Shown: positions 8,747-23,729, counted from the first letter of the stretch. The stretch is 64,000 nt of DNA from Arthrobacter sp. P2b (GCF_900168295.1 NZ_FVZL01000003.1:310001-374000), one strand, 5' to 3'. Notes: generated from the sequence alone by a model not told the origin. Program-made: numbers and translations.

Positions 8747-9328
8747 ATGGCAACGCCTACCAAGGTTTCAGCAGTAGCTGAGATCACTAACGATTTCAAG
8801 GAATCGAACGCCGCTGTCCTGACCGAATACCGCGGGCTCACCGTTGCACAGCTCAAGCAGCTGCGTGTTTCTCTCGGCCAGGACACCAAGTTCGCGGTCG
8901 TCAAGAACACCCTGACCGCCATTGCAGCCAAGGAAGCCGGCGTCGAAGCATTCGACGGCCAGCTTGCCGGCCCCACTGCAATCGCGTTCATCAAGGGTGA
9001 CGCAGTTGCCGCTGCCAAGAGCCTGACGGATTTTGCCAAGACCAACAAGCAGCTGGTTATCAAGACCGGTTACTTCGAGGGCAAGGCACTGAACGCCAGC
9101 GAAGTTGCCGAACTGGCAGCACTCGAGTCCCGCGAGCTGCAGCTCGCCAAGGTTGCAGGGGTCCTCAAGGCACCCGCCGCCGCAGCTGCACGCATCATTG
9201 ACGCACTGCGCCTCAAGCTTGAAGAAGAGAACGGTGCACCGGCAGCTGCCGAAGCACCCGCCGCTGAAGAAGCTCCCGCTGCCGAAGCTGAAGCCCCGGC
9301 CGAAGCTCCCGCAGCCGAAGAGAACTAA
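8747..9328 (+). CDS. rplJ: 50S ribosomal protein L10
   Basis: 193 residues. The RNA-binding N-terminal domain (TEYRGLTVAQLKQLR, FAVVKNTLTAIAAKEAG) is followed by the helix that anchors L7/L12 dimers. A C-terminal tail of about 30 residues contains only Ala, Glu, Pro and a final Asn. L10 is the base of the L12 stalk that recruits GTPase factors. The ATG follows GGAAGGAGGGTT. rplL follows after 78 bases. Confidence 0.98.
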   Translation: MATPTKVSAVAEITNDFKESNAAVLTEYRGLTVAQLKQLRVSLGQDTKFAVVKNTLTAIAAKEAGVEAFDGQLAGPTAIAFIKGDAVAAAKSLTDFAKTNKQLVIKTGYFEGKALNASEVAELAALESRELQLAKVAGVLKAPAAAAARIIDALRLKLEEENGAPAAAEAPAAEEAPAAEAEAPAEAPAAEEN

Positions 9329-9406
9329 TTTCTCTTTACCCCACAAGACTCCGGTGTAAGGCCCGGCCCCGTGCCGCCGAACACCACAACAGGAAGGACG
9401 CCTACC

Positions 9407-9784
9407 ATGGCGAAGCTCAGCAACGAAGAGCTCATTGAAGCTTTCAAGGAACTGACCATCATCGAGCTCTCCGAGTTCGTCAAGCTCTTCGAAGAGACCT
9501 TCGAAGTTACCGCTGCTGCTGTTGCAGTTGCCGGCCCCGCCGGTGGCGCAGCTGCTGAAGAGGCCGAAGAGAAGACCGACTTCGACGTCGTCCTCGAATC
9601 TGCCGGCGACAAGAAGATCGCAGTGATCAAGGAAGTTCGCGCCATCACCTCCCTCGGCCTCAAGGAAGCCAAGGACCTGGTTGACAGCGCACCCAAGGCT
9701 GTTCTCGAAGGCGCCAACAAGGAAGCTGCCGAGAAGGCCAAGGAGCAGCTCGAGGCTGCCGGCGCTACCGTTACCCTCAAGTAA
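9407..9784 (+). CDS. rplL: 50S ribosomal protein L7/L12
   Basis: 125 residues starting [16 protein letters not shown]. It has an N-terminal dimerisation helix pair, an Ala/Gly-rich hinge near residues 36-52 and the factor-binding C-terminal domain ([20 protein letters not shown], then [23 protein letters not shown] helices). An in-frame GTG at 9371 is rejected as the start because AGGAAGGA lies 9 bases before 9407. The protein forms the multi-copy stalk on L10. A strong terminator follows at once. Confidence 0.98.
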   Translation: MAKLSNEELIEAFKELTIIELSEFVKLFEETFEVTAAAVAVAGPAGGAAAEEAEEKTDFDVVLESAGDKKIAVIKEVRAITSLGLKEAKDLVDSAPKAVLEGANKEAAEKAKEQLEAAGATVTLK

Positions 9785-9796
9785 CAGCGTTTTCCT

Positions 9797-9830
9797 GGAA
9801 AACCCCGTCCACTCCGGTGGGCGGGGTTTT
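9797..9830 (+). terminator. Rho-independent terminator after rplL
   Basis: AAAACCCCGTCC pairs with GGGCGGGGTTTT around an 8-base loop; the run of T follows directly. Confidence 0.92.
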
Positions 9831-9839
9831 CTGCTTTAA

Positions 9840-9905
9840 CCCAACTGGGTAGCGCCAACTGCCGTTATGACGGTTGAAAACGACACTTAGCGCTACCCAG
9901 TTGGG
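9840..9905. repeat. Palindromic repeat, CCCAACTRGGT family, copy 1
   Basis: Perfect 16-base arms, CCCAACTGGGTAGCGC and its complement, enclose 34 bases that contain AAAACGACA. The same ends and the same AAAACGACA segment recur at 44489-44555. It lies between the convergent rplL and ybaK-like genes. Confidence 0.85.
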
Positions 9906-9924
9906 CCGGCCTTCCCCGGGGCGT

Positions 9925-10422
9925 CTAGGAGGGCTCGGAGATGTCGGCAACCACAGCTTCCAGTGCTGTGGTCAGGGCGTCGGCGTCAACGAAGGCGCTG
10001 TAGCCGTGGGCTCCCGCGCCCATCGAGATACGTCGGCCGGTAATGGTGGCGTCCGCGTAGACCGGCCAGGGTTTGGTGCTGCCCAGCGGTGTGATAGTGC
10101 CGCGTTCGTATCCGGTGGCCTCGAGCGCCACGTCAGCCGGTGGCAGTGACAGTTTGTTCACGCCCACGAGGGTCCGCAGCTTCGGCCACGAGATCTGGCG
10201 GTCGCCCGGGATGAGGGCGAACAGGAACGAGCCGTCCTTGTGCTTGACCACCAGGGACTTGACGATGTCCCCGGGGCTGATGCCCAGGATCCCGGCCGCC
10301 TCCTCAAGGCTCTTTGCGGCAGGGCGTTCCACTACCTCCACCTGCAGGCCGCGGGCCGCGGCGTCGGCCAGGAACCGCTCCCGTCCGACGCCGTTCGTTC
10401 CGTTTGCGGGTACGCCCGCCAT
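9925..10422 (-). CDS. YbaK/EbsC-family aminoacyl-tRNA deacylase
   Basis: 165 residues from the ATG at 10422, which overlaps the upstream thiolase stop (ATGA). The family hydrolyses mischarged tRNAs, chiefly Cys-tRNA(Pro). Typical elements are visible: IVKSLVVKHKDGSFLFALIPGDRQI near residues 48-72 with the conserved lysine, GYERGTITPLG near 108-118 and RRISMGAGAHGYSAF near 136-150. An in-frame GTG/ATG further upstream would overlap the thiolase and is not needed. It is likely cotranscribed with the thiolase, but a functional link is not obvious. Confidence 0.9.
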   Translation of the reverse strand: MAGVPANGTNGVGRERFLADAAARGLQVEVVERPAAKSLEEAAGILGISPGDIVKSLVVKHKDGSFLFALIPGDRQISWPKLRTLVGVNKLSLPPADVALEATGYERGTITPLGSTKPWPVYADATITGRRISMGAGAHGYSAFVDADALTTALEAVVADISEPS

Positions 10423-11621
10423 CAGTCGCGGTACAGCAGGAGCGCTTCGCCCTGCCCGCCGCCCCCGCACAGGGACACTGCGGCCTTGCCCGACCCACGG
10501 CGCTTGAGTTCATGCGCTGCATGAACTGCCAGGCGTGCCCCGGAGGCGCCGATCGGATGGCCCAGGGCGATGGCCCCGCCATGGATATTGCACTTTTCCA
10601 GCGGGTACTCCAGGTCCTTCAGCGACTGCACGGCAACGGAGCCGAACGCTTCGTTGATCTCGATGAAGTCGAGGTCCGAGGGGGTCCAGCCTGCCCGGTC
10701 GAGGGCCTTGAAAATGGCGGCCGAGGGCTGGGAGTGCAGTGAGTTGTCCGGACCTGCAACCTGTCCGGGCTTGCCCACCACGGCCAGGTACTCCAGGCCG
10801 TGTGCCTCCGCGTAACCGCGGGATGCCAGCACCAGGGCGGCGGCGCCGTCGGACAGGGGCGAGGAGTTGCCCGCCGTGATGGTGCCGTCCGTGACGAAGG
10901 CTGCCCGCAGGCCGGCCAGCGACTCAACGGAGGCGTTGGGCCGGATGCCCTCGTCCGTTGCCACGATAAGGGGGTCGCCCTTGCGCTGCTTCACGCTGAT
11001 GGGGACGATCTCGTCGTCGAACGTTCCATTCTTGGCCGCGAGGGCAGCGCGCTGGTGCGACTGGGCGGCAACGTAGTCCTGCGACGTGCGGTCAATCCCC
11101 AGGGTGAGGTTGCGGGTTTCCGTGGAGAGGCCCATCGACTGGCCGTCGAACGCGTCCGTCAAACCGTCATGGGCCGCGGCGTCCAGCGCCTGGATAGATC
11201 CATACGTCCAGCCCTGCCGGGACCCGGGCAGCAGGTGCGGCGCCCTGGTCATCGACTCCTGCCCGCCGGCCACCACCACCGAGGCCTCACCGCCGCGGAT
11301 CATCCGGGCCGCGTCGATGACCGCAGTCAGACCCGAGAGGCACACCTTGTTGACGGTCACGGCCGGGACGTTCCATCCGATTCCGGCGCCAATGGAGCTT
11401 TGCCGGGCAGGGTTCTGGCCCGCGCCCGCCTGCAGGACCTGGCCCATGATCACCGCCTCCACGTCGCCGACGTCCACGCCGCTGGCATCCAGGGCGGCCT
11501 TCATCGCGTGGGCGCCGAGGTCCACCGCCGTAAAGCTTGCCAGCTGCCCGTTGATTTTTCCCTGCGGAGTGCGTGCTGCCGCGAGGATGACAACGTCACT
11601 GTTGTCAGGGGAGTTGCCCAT
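10422..11621 (-). CDS. Acetyl-CoA C-acyltransferase (thiolase)
   Basis: 399 residues. Thiolase catalytic elements are present: acyl-accepting cysteine in VNKVCLSGLTAV (about Cys94), the NEAFGSVAV loop, HGGAIALGHPIGASGAR with the active histidine and the C-terminal CGGGGQGEALLL with the second cysteine. It condenses or cleaves acetyl-CoA and acetoacetyl-CoA. The ATG at 11621 is chosen because GGAAGAGA lies 4-5 bases upstream; the frame is open for 20 more codons without a better site. Biosynthetic and degradative roles cannot be separated from the sequence. Confidence 0.95.
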   Translation of the reverse strand: MGNSPDNSDVVILAAARTPQGKINGQLASFTAVDLGAHAMKAALDASGVDVGDVEAVIMGQVLQAGAGQNPARQSSIGAGIGWNVPAVTVNKVCLSGLTAVIDAARMIRGGEASVVVAGGQESMTRAPHLLPGSRQGWTYGSIQALDAAAHDGLTDAFDGQSMGLSTETRNLTLGIDRTSQDYVAAQSHQRAALAAKNGTFDDEIVPISVKQRKGDPLIVATDEGIRPNASVESLAGLRAAFVTDGTITAGNSSPLSDGAAALVLASRGYAEAHGLEYLAVVGKPGQVAGPDNSLHSQPSAAIFKALDRAGWTPSDLDFIEINEAFGSVAVQSLKDLEYPLEKCNIHGGAIALGHPIGASGARLAVHAAHELKRRGSGKAAVSLCGGGGQGEALLLYRD

Positions 11622-11854
11622 GGTTATCTCTTCCGCTCTGATCCGTTGTGCGCCACTAAAGGCTATCGTGACCCTCGTCACCTATCTATTCAAACGCCGG
11701 AACCGCGATGTGCATTCCGTGCGCGGGCTTCCTGCAAGGGGGAGAGGTCCCCATCGCAGCGGGATGCACGACGGCGGCGGCGTGCGTAGGGTGGGCGGCG
11801 GAGGCAACTGCGCAGCGGAACGCGCTCCGAAAACAGCGAACGGGAAGCAGTATC

Positions 11855-12325
11855 GTGAAGAGGATCCTCGCCGCGGCGGCGGTGGCAAGTCTTGCCGGAC
11901 TGGCGGCATGCTCCACAGCCGCGCCTGCGCCGGGCGGCAGCACTTCATCTTCCGCCCCTGGAACGACCACTTCGGCAGCCCCCCAGGTGCCGTCGTCGGG
12001 CACGTCCGACGCAGCAGCCGGGGCCCAAGCGAGCGGCGCCAAGGCGGCATGTGAGTTGTTCAAATCGCTCTACGCAGACCTGCAGGCGGCCGGGAACGAC
12101 GCCAACGCCTTCGAGGACGTTTACCGGGACGCTGCGGATGCCGAGGACACCGTCTCCGGGAACCTGTCGGGCCTGTTCGCGTCCATCGGCGTCCTCGCCC
12201 TGGACTACTCGAGCGAAGTGGAAACCGGCGAGCCTGTGGACCAGGCGTCCAAGGACCTGGTCCGTGACGCCGTCTTCGCCAACTCCGGAACCTGCACCGC
12301 CGCGGGAGTCACCCTGCGGCTCTAA
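11855..12325 (+). CDS. Small putative lipoprotein of unknown function
   Basis: 156 residues from GTG. The start VKRILAAAAVASLAGLAAC is a lipoprotein signal with lipobox LAAC, so the cysteine near residue 19 would be lipidated and the protein held on the outer face of the membrane. A Ser/Thr/Ala/Pro-rich linker (residues 20-60) leads to a small helical domain with one cysteine near the start (KAACELFKSLYADLQAAG) and one near the end (SGTCTAAG), which may form a disulphide. The frame is open upstream to 11708, but that would bury the signal peptide. The family was not recognised. It lies just before the rpoBC promoter. Confidence 0.75.
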   Translation: MKRILAAAAVASLAGLAACSTAAPAPGGSTSSSAPGTTTSAAPQVPSSGTSDAAAGAQASGAKAACELFKSLYADLQAAGNDANAFEDVYRDAADAEDTVSGNLSGLFASIGVLALDYSSEVETGEPVDQASKDLVRDAVFANSGTCTAAGVTLRL

Positions 12326-12344
12326 CCGGCAAGGAAAGTGGTGC

Positions 12345-12373
12345 TTGCAATCCGGCCGGATGTGGGGTAGACA
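12345..12373 (+). promoter_or_regulatory. Candidate rpoBC promoter
   Basis: TTGCAA and TAGACA are 17 bases apart, 20 bases after the lipoprotein stop. The untranslated leader of about 230 bases that would follow (to 12612) contains no gene and no hairpin with a T-run that I could find. Confidence 0.55.
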
Positions 12374-12612
12374 CGTAGGTTATTTTGCCGTATCGTAGAT
12401 ATTTGCGTCTTCCCTGTTTACCTTCAGCCTTCATATAGCGGTGGGCTTTGCCTGGCAGCTGACAATCAACGTGCCGTCAACAACGTCACAGCATAGTCAG
12501 CACCGGCCCCGGGTCATATAGCGGAACCGGATGGTAGCACTGCGGAGTCATTCTGCAGGGTGCACAGCGGGGGAGATCTGAAAACGCCTGAAGGTCTGTG
12601 GAAGGATCCCTC

Positions 12613-15600
12613 TTGGTCGCCTCGAGCACCTCTAATAACGAAACCGCTAACACCGCCGACAGCACTGATGGTGCCACTCGCCGGCTCTCATTCGCAAAGA
12701 TTCACGAACCTCTTGACGTTCCGAATCTGCTTGCCCTGCAGACGGACAGCTTTGACTGGCTGGTCGGCAACGAGCGCTGGCAGGCACGCGTCGCAAAGGC
12801 TGTCGAAGAAAACGATCTCAGCGTCGCCACCACGTCCGGCCTGTCGGACATCTTCGAAGAGATCTCCCCGATCGAGGACTTCCAGGGCACCATGTCCCTG
12901 AGCTTCTCCGATCCGGAGTTCGCTGACCCCAAGTACACCATGGCCGAGTGCAAGGACCGGGACGCTACGTACTCCGCTCCGCTGTACGTCAAGGCCGAGT
13001 TCATGAACAACAACACGGGCGAAATCAAGCAGCAGACCGTGTTCATGGGCGACTTCCCGCTGATGACCGAGAAGGGCACCTTCGTGGTCAACGGCACCGA
13101 GCGTGTCGTCGTCTCCCAGCTGGTCCGTTCGCCGGGCGCCTACTTCGAGCGCGCCGCTGACAAGACCAGCGACAAGGACATCTTCACCGCAAAGATCATC
13201 CCGTCCCGCGGTGCATGGTTCGAGCTCGAGATCGACAAGCGCGACCAGGTCGGCGTCCGCCTTGACCGCAAGCGCAAGCAGTCCGTTACCGTTCTGCTGA
13301 AGGCCCTCGGCTGGACCGAAGGCCAGATCCTCGAAGAGTTCGGCCAGTACGACTCCATGCGAGCCACCCTGGAGAAGGACGCCACCGAGACCCGCGAAGA
13401 CGCGTTGCTGGACATCTACCGGAAGCTGCGCCCGGGCGAGCCGCCCACCGTCGAGGCTGCCCAGTCCCTGCTGGACAACCTGTACTTCAACTCCAAGCGC
13501 TACGATCTGGCCAAGGTTGGCCGTTACAAGATCAACCGCAAGCTGGGCATCGACCGCTCCCTTGGCGACAAGGAAGCCTCTGTCCTGCACGTTGAAGACA
13601 TCGTCGCCATGATCAAGTTCCTCGTCGCGCTGCACGCCGGCGAGAAGACCATCAAGGGCACCCGCGATGGCCAGGAAGTGGACCTGCGCGTCGAAATCGA
13701 CGACATCGACCACTTCGGCAACCGCCGCATCCGCGCCGTCGGCGAGCTCATCGAGAACCAGGTCCGCACCGGCCTGTCCCGCATGGAGCGCGTTGTCCGC
13801 GAGCGTATGACCACCCAGGACGTCGAGGCCATTACGCCGCAGACCCTGATCAACATCCGCCCCGTGGTTGCAGCCATCAAGGAGTTCTTCGGAACCTCCC
13901 AGCTGTCGCAGTTCATGGACCAGAACAACCCGCTCTCGGGTCTGACCCACAAGCGCCGCCTGTCGGCCCTTGGCCCCGGTGGTCTGTCCCGTGACCGCGC
14001 CGGCATGGAAGTCCGTGACGTGCACCCGTCCCACTACGGACGCATGTGCCCCATCGAAACCCCTGAAGGCCCGAACATTGGCCTGATCGGTTCGCTGGCA
14101 TCCTACGGACGCATCAACCCGTTCGGTTTCATCGAGACCCCGTACCGCCTGGTCAAGAACGGCGTCGTGTCCGACGACGTCCAGTACCTGACGGCCGACG
14201 ACGAGGCTGAGGTGCTCATCGCCCAGGCCAACGCGCCGCTGGACGAGAACAAGAAGTTTGCCGAAGAGACCGTCCTGGTCCGTGCCCGTGGTGGTGGAGG
14301 CGAGCCTGTGCTCGTTCCCGCCGAGGACGTCGAGTTCATGGACGTTTCCCCGCGCCAGATGGTGTCCGTGGCTACCGCCCTGATCCCGTTCCTCGAGCAC
14401 GACGACGCCAACCGCGCACTCATGGGTGCCAACATGCAGCGCCAGGCCGTGCCGCTGGTCCGTTCCGAGGCCCCCTTCGTGGGCACCGGCATGGAGCGCG
14501 CCGCAGCCGTCGACGCCGGTGACGTTGTCATCGCCAAGAAGGCCGGTGTGGTCACCGAGGTTTCCGCCGAGCTCGTCATCATGCTCAACGACGACGGCAC
14601 CGAGACCAACTACCGCATCAACAAGTTCGCCCGCTCCAACCAGGGCAACTGCTACAACCACCGCGTCCTGGTGAACGAAGGCCAGCGCCTGGAAGTCGGC
14701 GGCATCATCGCCGACGGCCCGGCAACGGACCAGGGTGAACTCGCACTCGGCAAGAACCTGCTCGTGGCATTCATGTCATGGGAAGGCCACAACTTCGAGG
14801 ACGCCATCATCCTCTCGCAGCGCATCGTTGCCGAGGACGTCCTTTCCTCCATCCACATCGAGGAGCACGAGATCGATGCCCGCGACACCAAGCTTGGTGC
14901 CGAGGAAATCACCCGTGACATCCCCAACGTGTCGGAGGAAGTCCTGGCCGGCCTGGACGAGCGCGGCATCATCCACATCGGTGCCGAGGTTGAAGCAGGC
15001 GACATCCTGGTCGGAAAGGTCACCCCGAAGGGTGAAACCGAACTGACCCCGGAAGAGCGCCTGCTGCGCGCGATCTTCGGTGAGAAGTCCCGCGAAGTGC
15101 GCGACACCTCTCTGAAGGTGCCCCACGGCGAGTCCGGCACCGTCATCGGCGTGCGCGTCTTCGACCGCGACAACGACGACGAGCTGCCCCCGGGCGTCAA
15201 CCAGCTGGTCCGCGTCTACGTGGCTGCCAAGCGCAAGATCACCGACGGCGACAAGCTCGCCGGCCGCCACGGCAACAAGGGTGTTATCTCCAAGATCCTC
15301 CCCGTTGAGGACATGCCCTTCCTTGCCGACGGCACCCCCGTTGATATCGTCCTGAACCCGCTGGGTGTCCCGGGCCGTATGAACGTCGGCCAGGTGCTCG
15401 AGACGCACCTCGGCTGGGTTGCCAAGACCGGTTGGAAGATCGAAGGCGAGCCCGAGTGGGTCAAGCAGCTGCCGAACCTGCCGCGCGAGAGTGGCCAGAC
15501 CACTGTTGCCACGCCGGTGTTCGACGGTGCCCGCGAAGAGGAAATCACGGGCCTGCTGGACTCCACCAACGTGACCCGCGACGGTGAGCGCCTGATCAAC

Positions 15601-16122
15601 TCCTCAGGCAAGACCCGCCTGTTCGACGGCCGCTCCGGCGAGCCGTTCCCGGATCCGATCTCGGTCGGCTACATGTACATCCTGAAGCTCCACCACCTGG
15701 TGGACGACAAGATCCACGCCCGCTCCACCGGCCCGTACTCCATGATCACGCAGCAGCCGCTGGGTGGTAAGGCACAGTTCGGTGGCCAGCGCTTCGGTGA
15801 AATGGAAGTGTGGGCGCTCGAAGCTTACGGCGCCGCCTACACGCTCCAGGAACTCCTCACGATCAAGTCCGATGACATCCACGGTCGTGTGAAGGTCTAC
15901 GAAGCAATCGTCAAGGGCGAGAACATCCCCGAGCCGGGCGTTCCTGAGTCCTTCAAGGTCTTGATCAAGGAAATGCAGTCGCTGTGCCTGAACGTGGAAG
16001 TACTTTCCACGGACGGAACCACAATTGAAATGCGTGACTCTGATGACGCAGTCTTCACGGCTGCGGAAGAACTGGGCATCGATCTGTCTCGTGCAGAGCC
16101 CAGTTCCGTAGAAGAGGTCTAG
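12613..16122 (+). CDS. rpoB: DNA-directed RNA polymerase subunit beta
   Basis: 1169 residues from TTG; AAGGA lies 6 bases upstream. The in-frame GTG at 12598 overlaps that ribosome site and is unlikely. The rifampicin region (about residues 427-457) reads [20 protein letters not shown] followed by [18 protein letters not shown], the wild-type form with Ser, Asp, His and Ser at the usual resistance positions. The catalytic-core segments [12 protein letters not shown] and the C-terminal [20 protein letters not shown] are present. It forms the catalytic centre with beta' and is cotranscribed with rpoC 106 bases downstream. Confidence 0.99.
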   Translation: MVASSTSNNETANTADSTDGATRRLSFAKIHEPLDVPNLLALQTDSFDWLVGNERWQARVAKAVEENDLSVATTSGLSDIFEEISPIEDFQGTMSLSFSDPEFADPKYTMAECKDRDATYSAPLYVKAEFMNNNTGEIKQQTVFMGDFPLMTEKGTFVVNGTERVVVSQLVRSPGAYFERAADKTSDKDIFTAKIIPSRGAWFELEIDKRDQVGVRLDRKRKQSVTVLLKALGWTEGQILEEFGQYDSMRATLEKDATETREDALLDIYRKLRPGEPPTVEAAQSLLDNLYFNSKRYDLAKVGRYKINRKLGIDRSLGDKEASVLHVEDIVAMIKFLVALHAGEKTIKGTRDGQEVDLRVEIDDIDHFGNRRIRAVGELIENQVRTGLSRMERVVRERMTTQDVEAITPQTLINIRPVVAAIKEFFGTSQLSQFMDQNNPLSGLTHKRRLSALGPGGLSRDRAGMEVRDVHPSHYGRMCPIETPEGPNIGLIGSLASYGRINPFGFIETPYRLVKNGVVSDDVQYLTADDEAEVLIAQANAPLDENKKFAEETVLVRARGGGGEPVLVPAEDVEFMDVSPRQMVSVATALIPFLEHDDANRALMGANMQRQAVPLVRSEAPFVGTGMERAAAVDAGDVVIAKKAGVVTEVSAELVIMLNDDGTETNYRINKFARSNQGNCYNHRVLVNEGQRLEVGGIIADGPATDQGELALGKNLLVAFMSWEGHNFEDAIILSQRIVAEDVLSSIHIEEHEIDARDTKLGAEEITRDIPNVSEEVLAGLDERGIIHIGAEVEAGDILVGKVTPKGETELTPEERLLRAIFGEKSREVRDTSLKVPHGESGTVIGVRVFDRDNDDELPPGVNQLVRVYVAAKRKITDGDKLAGRHGNKGVISKILPVEDMPFLADGTPVDIVLNPLGVPGRMNVGQVLETHLGWVAKTGWKIEGEPEWVKQLPNLPRESGQTTVATPVFDGAREEEITGLLDSTNVTRDGERLINSSGKTRLFDGRSGEPFPDPISVGYMYILKLHHLVDDKIHARSTGPYSMITQQPLGGKAQFGGQRFGEMEVWALEAYGAAYTLQELLTIKSDDIHGRVKVYEAIVKGENIPEPGVPESFKVLIKEMQSLCLNVEVLSTDGTTIEMRDSDDAVFTAAEELGIDLSRAEPSSVEEV

Positions 16123-16228
16123 CAGGCGGGCGTACGACGGCGGGTGCCCACCCGCCGTCGTACCCCACCTCCCTCTTCCCGTAACCCAAGACTTCAGAAT
16201 TTAGAGAACAAGAGAGAACAGGGACCAT

Positions 16229-20128
<3,900 letters not shown>

Positions 20129-20135
20129 CCCCTAA

Positions 20136-20202
20136 AGCAACGCGGGGTCACTTACGGCCCAATCCGCACCCCGGATTGGGCCCGTAGTGACCCCGCGTTG
20201 CT
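20136..20202. repeat. Palindromic repeat / probable rpoC terminator
   Basis: Arms of about 31 bases (AGCAACGCGGGGTCACTTAC... and complement, one or two mismatches) surround CACC. The stem is followed by GTTTAA. The length (67 bp) and perfect stem resemble the other intergenic palindromes in this window, though the sequence is unrelated to them. Confidence 0.85.
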
Positions 20203-20548
20203 GTTTAACGTCGTGCAGCCGGGGGAGTGGCCGCCGATTAAGGCATGGAGACCGTCCATGCTAGACTTGTTACCAATTGTTATTGTGGCAGTGGATGAGT
20301 GCGCCGGTTCCAGCTGAAAGGCTGAACCAGAGCGACGTTTCCGGTTTGCAGGGTTCTTGTGCAACGTATGCCACATTTTTGCATGCCTAGGGACTGTTGA
20401 AGACGCCAGTCGTGTCCCGGTGTGCGATCCGACTATTAAGGCTTCGCCTTCACCGCCCTGGAGATCTTCTTCGAGGCCCGGGCGGCGGGGCAACGCAACA
20501 AGAGAGTGGCCGGAAGCGGCCGCTCCGGATAAAACGGAGAACACGAGA
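20203..20548 (+). promoter_or_regulatory. Upstream region of the str operon
   Basis: 346 bases without a gene. A TAGACT hexamer at 20262-20267 is the best -10 candidate; no convincing -35 is seen. The remaining leader of about 280 bases is GC-rich with possible short stems and could carry an S7 or S12 control element, but none was identified. Confidence 0.4.
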
Positions 20549-20923
20549 GTGCCTACGATTAACCAGCTGGTCCGCAAGGGCCGCACGCCTAAGGTCTCAA
20601 AGACCAAGGCTCCCGCGCTTAAGGGCAGCCCCATGCGCCGCGGTGTTTGCACCCGCGTCTACACCACCACCCCGAAGAAGCCGAACTCGGCTCTGCGTAA
20701 GGTGGCACGTGTGCGCCTCAACGGCGGCGTTGAAGTAACCGCCTACATCCCCGGTGTTGGCCACAACCTGCAGGAGCACTCCATTGTGCTCGTTCGCGGT
20801 GGTCGTGTGAAGGACCTCCCGGGTGTCCGCTACAAGATCGTCCGTGGCGCCCTCGATACCCAGGGTGTCAAGAACCGTAAGCAGGCACGCAGCCGCTACG
20901 GCGCAAAGATGGAGAAGAAGTAA
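20549..20923 (+). CDS. rpsL: 30S ribosomal protein S12
   Basis: 124 residues from GTG, beginning [15 protein letters not shown]. The streptomycin-related lysines are wild type: Lys43 in [12 protein letters not shown] and Lys88 in [13 protein letters not shown]12 lies at the decoding centre and controls accuracy. The frame is open upstream to 20357, but conservation begins at 20549. rpsG follows after 1 base. Confidence 0.98.
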   Translation: MPTINQLVRKGRTPKVSKTKAPALKGSPMRRGVCTRVYTTTPKKPNSALRKVARVRLNGGVEVTAYIPGVGHNLQEHSIVLVRGGRVKDLPGVRYKIVRGALDTQGVKNRKQARSRYGAKMEKK

Positions 20924-20924
20924 T

Positions 20925-21395
20925 ATGCCTCGCAAGGGTCCGGCCCCCAAGCGGCCGCTCGTACTAGATCCCGTTTACGGCTCCCCGCTGGTGACCCAGC
21001 TCATCAACAAGGTTCTTGTTGACGGCAAGAAGTCCACCGCAGAGCGCATCGTTTACGGCGCCCTCGAAGGTGCCCGTGCAAAGTCCGGCGGCGACCCCGT
21101 TGCAGCCCTCAAGAAGGCCATGGACAACGTCAAGCCTTCCCTCGAGGTCCGCTCCCGCCGCGTCGGTGGCGCCACCTACCAGGTTCCGGTTGAAGTGAAG
21201 CCGGGCCGCTCCACCGCACTCGCCCTGCGCTGGCTGGTTGGCTACTCCAAGGCCCGCCGCGAGAAGACGATGACCGAGCGCCTCCAGAACGAAATCCTGG
21301 ATGCCTCCAACGGTCTCGGTGCCGCTGTGAAGCGTCGCGAAGACACCCACAAGATGGCCGAGTCCAACAAGGCCTTCGCACACTACCGCTGGTAA
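20925..21395 (+). CDS. rpsG: 30S ribosomal protein S7
   Basis: 156 residues, the usual length, starting [12 protein letters not shown]. Conserved parts are [20 protein letters not shown] and [16 protein letters not shown]7 starts assembly of the 30S head and contacts E-site tRNA. The ATG lies one base after the rpsL stop, and its ribosome site lies within the end of rpsL. Confidence 0.98.
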   Translation: MPRKGPAPKRPLVLDPVYGSPLVTQLINKVLVDGKKSTAERIVYGALEGARAKSGGDPVAALKKAMDNVKPSLEVRSRRVGGATYQVPVEVKPGRSTALALRWLVGYSKARREKTMTERLQNEILDASNGLGAAVKRREDTHKMAESNKAFAHYRW

Positions 21396-21464
21396 TACTC
21401 CCCGGACGCCGCCGGCTCAACCGAGCCGGCGGCGAACGTGTAGTCCATCCCAAAAGGAGACCCC

Positions 21465-23579
21465 GTGGCACAGGACGTGCTTACCGACCTTAGTAAGGTC
21501 CGCAACATCGGCATCATGGCCCACATTGATGCCGGCAAGACCACCACAACCGAGCGCATCCTGTTCTACACGGGTGTGAACCACAAGATCGGCGAAACGC
21601 ACGACGGCGCTTCGACCACTGACTGGATGGAACAGGAAAAGGAACGCGGCATCACCATCACGTCTGCCGCCGTGACCTGCTTCTGGGAAAACAACCAGAT
21701 CAACATCATCGACACCCCCGGCCACGTTGACTTCACCGTTGAGGTTGAGCGCTCCCTGCGCGTCCTCGACGGCGCCGTTGCCGTCTTCGATGGCAAGGAA
21801 GGCGTTGAGCCGCAGTCCGAGACCGTATGGCGCCAGGCTGACAAGTACAACGTTCCGCGTATCTGCTTCGTCAACAAGATGGACAAGCTGGGTGCTGACT
21901 TCTACTTCACGGTAGACACCATCATCAGCCGCCTCGGTGCCAAGCCGCTGGTTATGCAGCTGCCCATCGGTGCCGAGAACGACTTCATCGGCGTCGTGGA
22001 CCTGCTCTACATGCGCGCACTCGTCTGGCCTGGCGATGCCAAGGGTGACGTGACCATGGGTGCCAAGTACGAGATCCGCGAGATCCCGGCTGACCTCCAG
22101 GAAAAGGCTGAAGAGTACCGCGCAGCTCTCGTTGAGACCGTTGCCGAGTCCTCGGAAGAACTCATGGAGAAGTACCTTGAGGGCGAAGAGATCTCGATCG
22201 ACGAGCTCAAGGCCGGCATCCGCAAGATGACCATCAACTCCGAGCTCTACCCGATCTTCTGCGGTTCTGCATTCAAGAACCGTGGCGTTCAGCCCATGCT
22301 CGACGCCGTGGTGGACTACCTGCCGAACCCGCTCGACGTCCCGCCGATGGTCGGCCACGACCCCCGCGACGAAGAGAAGGAACTGACCCGCAAGCCTTCC
22401 GCTGAAGAGCCGTTCTCGGCCCTCGCATTCAAGATTGCGGCCCACCCCTTCTTCGGCCAGCTCACCTTCATCCGCGTGTACTCCGGTCACGTGGAAGCAG
22501 GCGCCCAGGTGGTCAACTCCACCAAGGGCAAGAAGGAGCGCATCGGCAAGCTGTTCCAGATGCACGCCAACAAGGAAATGCCCGTTGAGGGCGCTACCGC
22601 CGGCCACATCTACGCAGCCATCGGTCTGAAGGACACCACCACGGGTGACACCCTGTGCGACTCCGCCAACCAGATCGTCCTCGAGTCCATGAGCTTCCCG
22701 GAGCCCGTGATCTCGGTTGCCATCGAGCCGAACACCAAGGGTGACCAGGAGAAGCTCTCCACGGCTATCCAGAAGCTCTCCGCTGAGGACCCCACCTTCC
22801 AGGTGTCCCTCAACGAAGACACCGGCCAGACCATCATCGCCGGCATGGGCGAGCTCCACCTGGACATCCTGGTGGACCGCATGCGCCGCGAATTCAAGGT
22901 CGAAGCCAACGTTGGTAAGCCGCAGGTTGCCTACCGCGAAACCATCAAGCGTGCCGTGGAACGCCACGACTACACGCACAAGAAGCAGACCGGTGGTTCG
23001 GGTCAGTTCGCAAAGATCCAGATCGCGATCGAACCGCTGGACACTGCCGAGGGCGAGCTGTACGAGTTCGAGAACAAGGTCACCGGTGGCCGCGTTCCCC
23101 GCGAGTACATCCCGTCTGTTGACGCTGGTATCCAGGATGCACTGAACGACGGCGTCCTGGCCGGTTACCCGGTTGTGGGCATCAAGGCCACGCTGGTTGA
23201 CGGCGCGTACCACGATGTTGACTCCTCGGAAATGGCGTTCAAGATCGCCGGCCGTATGGCTTTCAAGGAAGCTGCACGCAAGGCGAACCCCGTTCTGCTC
23301 GAACCGCTGATGGATGTCGAGGTCCGCACCCCTGAGGAATACATGGGTGAAGTTATCGGTGACCTCAACTCCCGCCGTGGCCAGATGCAGTCCATGGAAG
23401 ATGCACAGGGCGTCAAGGTCATCCGCGCACACGTCCCGCTGTCCGGCATGTTCGGCTACATCGGTGACCTGCGCTCCAAGACCCAGGGCCGCGCTGTGTA
23501 CTCCATGACGTTCAACAGCTACGCCGAGGTCCCGAAGGCAGTTGCCGACGAGATCATCCAGAAGACCCGCGGCGAATAG
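21465..23579 (+). CDS. fusA: Elongation factor G
   Basis: 704 residues from GTG after AAAAGGAGACCCC. The GTPase P-loop [12 protein letters not shown] is at about residues 19-30, the switch II segment [20 protein letters not shown] near 86-105 and the [10 protein letters not shown] motif near 138-147. Domains II-V follow to full length. EF-G drives translocation and, with RRF, ribosome recycling. It belongs to the rpsL-rpsG-fusA unit; a 249-base gap then separates it from tuf. Confidence 0.99.
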   Translation: MAQDVLTDLSKVRNIGIMAHIDAGKTTTTERILFYTGVNHKIGETHDGASTTDWMEQEKERGITITSAAVTCFWENNQINIIDTPGHVDFTVEVERSLRVLDGAVAVFDGKEGVEPQSETVWRQADKYNVPRICFVNKMDKLGADFYFTVDTIISRLGAKPLVMQLPIGAENDFIGVVDLLYMRALVWPGDAKGDVTMGAKYEIREIPADLQEKAEEYRAALVETVAESSEELMEKYLEGEEISIDELKAGIRKMTINSELYPIFCGSAFKNRGVQPMLDAVVDYLPNPLDVPPMVGHDPRDEEKELTRKPSAEEPFSALAFKIAAHPFFGQLTFIRVYSGHVEAGAQVVNSTKGKKERIGKLFQMHANKEMPVEGATAGHIYAAIGLKDTTTGDTLCDSANQIVLESMSFPEPVISVAIEPNTKGDQEKLSTAIQKLSAEDPTFQVSLNEDTGQTIIAGMGELHLDILVDRMRREFKVEANVGKPQVAYRETIKRAVERHDYTHKKQTGGSGQFAKIQIAIEPLDTAEGELYEFENKVTGGRVPREYIPSVDAGIQDALNDGVLAGYPVVGIKATLVDGAYHDVDSSEMAFKIAGRMAFKEAARKANPVLLEPLMDVEVRTPEEYMGEVIGDLNSRRGQMQSMEDAQGVKVIRAHVPLSGMFGYIGDLRSKTQGRAVYSMTFNSYAEVPKAVADEIIQKTRGE

Positions 23580-23729
23580 TCCTTCGGACGTTCGAAGCGA
23601 ACAAACTCGGGTGCGCTTGCCGGCAACGGAAAGCACAGCCGGTGCAGGTGGCCGGGTACGGTCAAGGCGGTTTCCGGCCATCTGCACGAACAGGCTCGAG
23701 GGACTAGTATTAGTTCCTGAATCTGCAAT

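Noticed and set aside
13891..13990. Rifampicin-resistance change in rpoB
   Set aside because: All usual positions (Asp, His, Ser and neighbours) are wild type.
20549..20923. Streptomycin-resistance change in rpsL
   Set aside because: Lys43 and Lys88 are both present.
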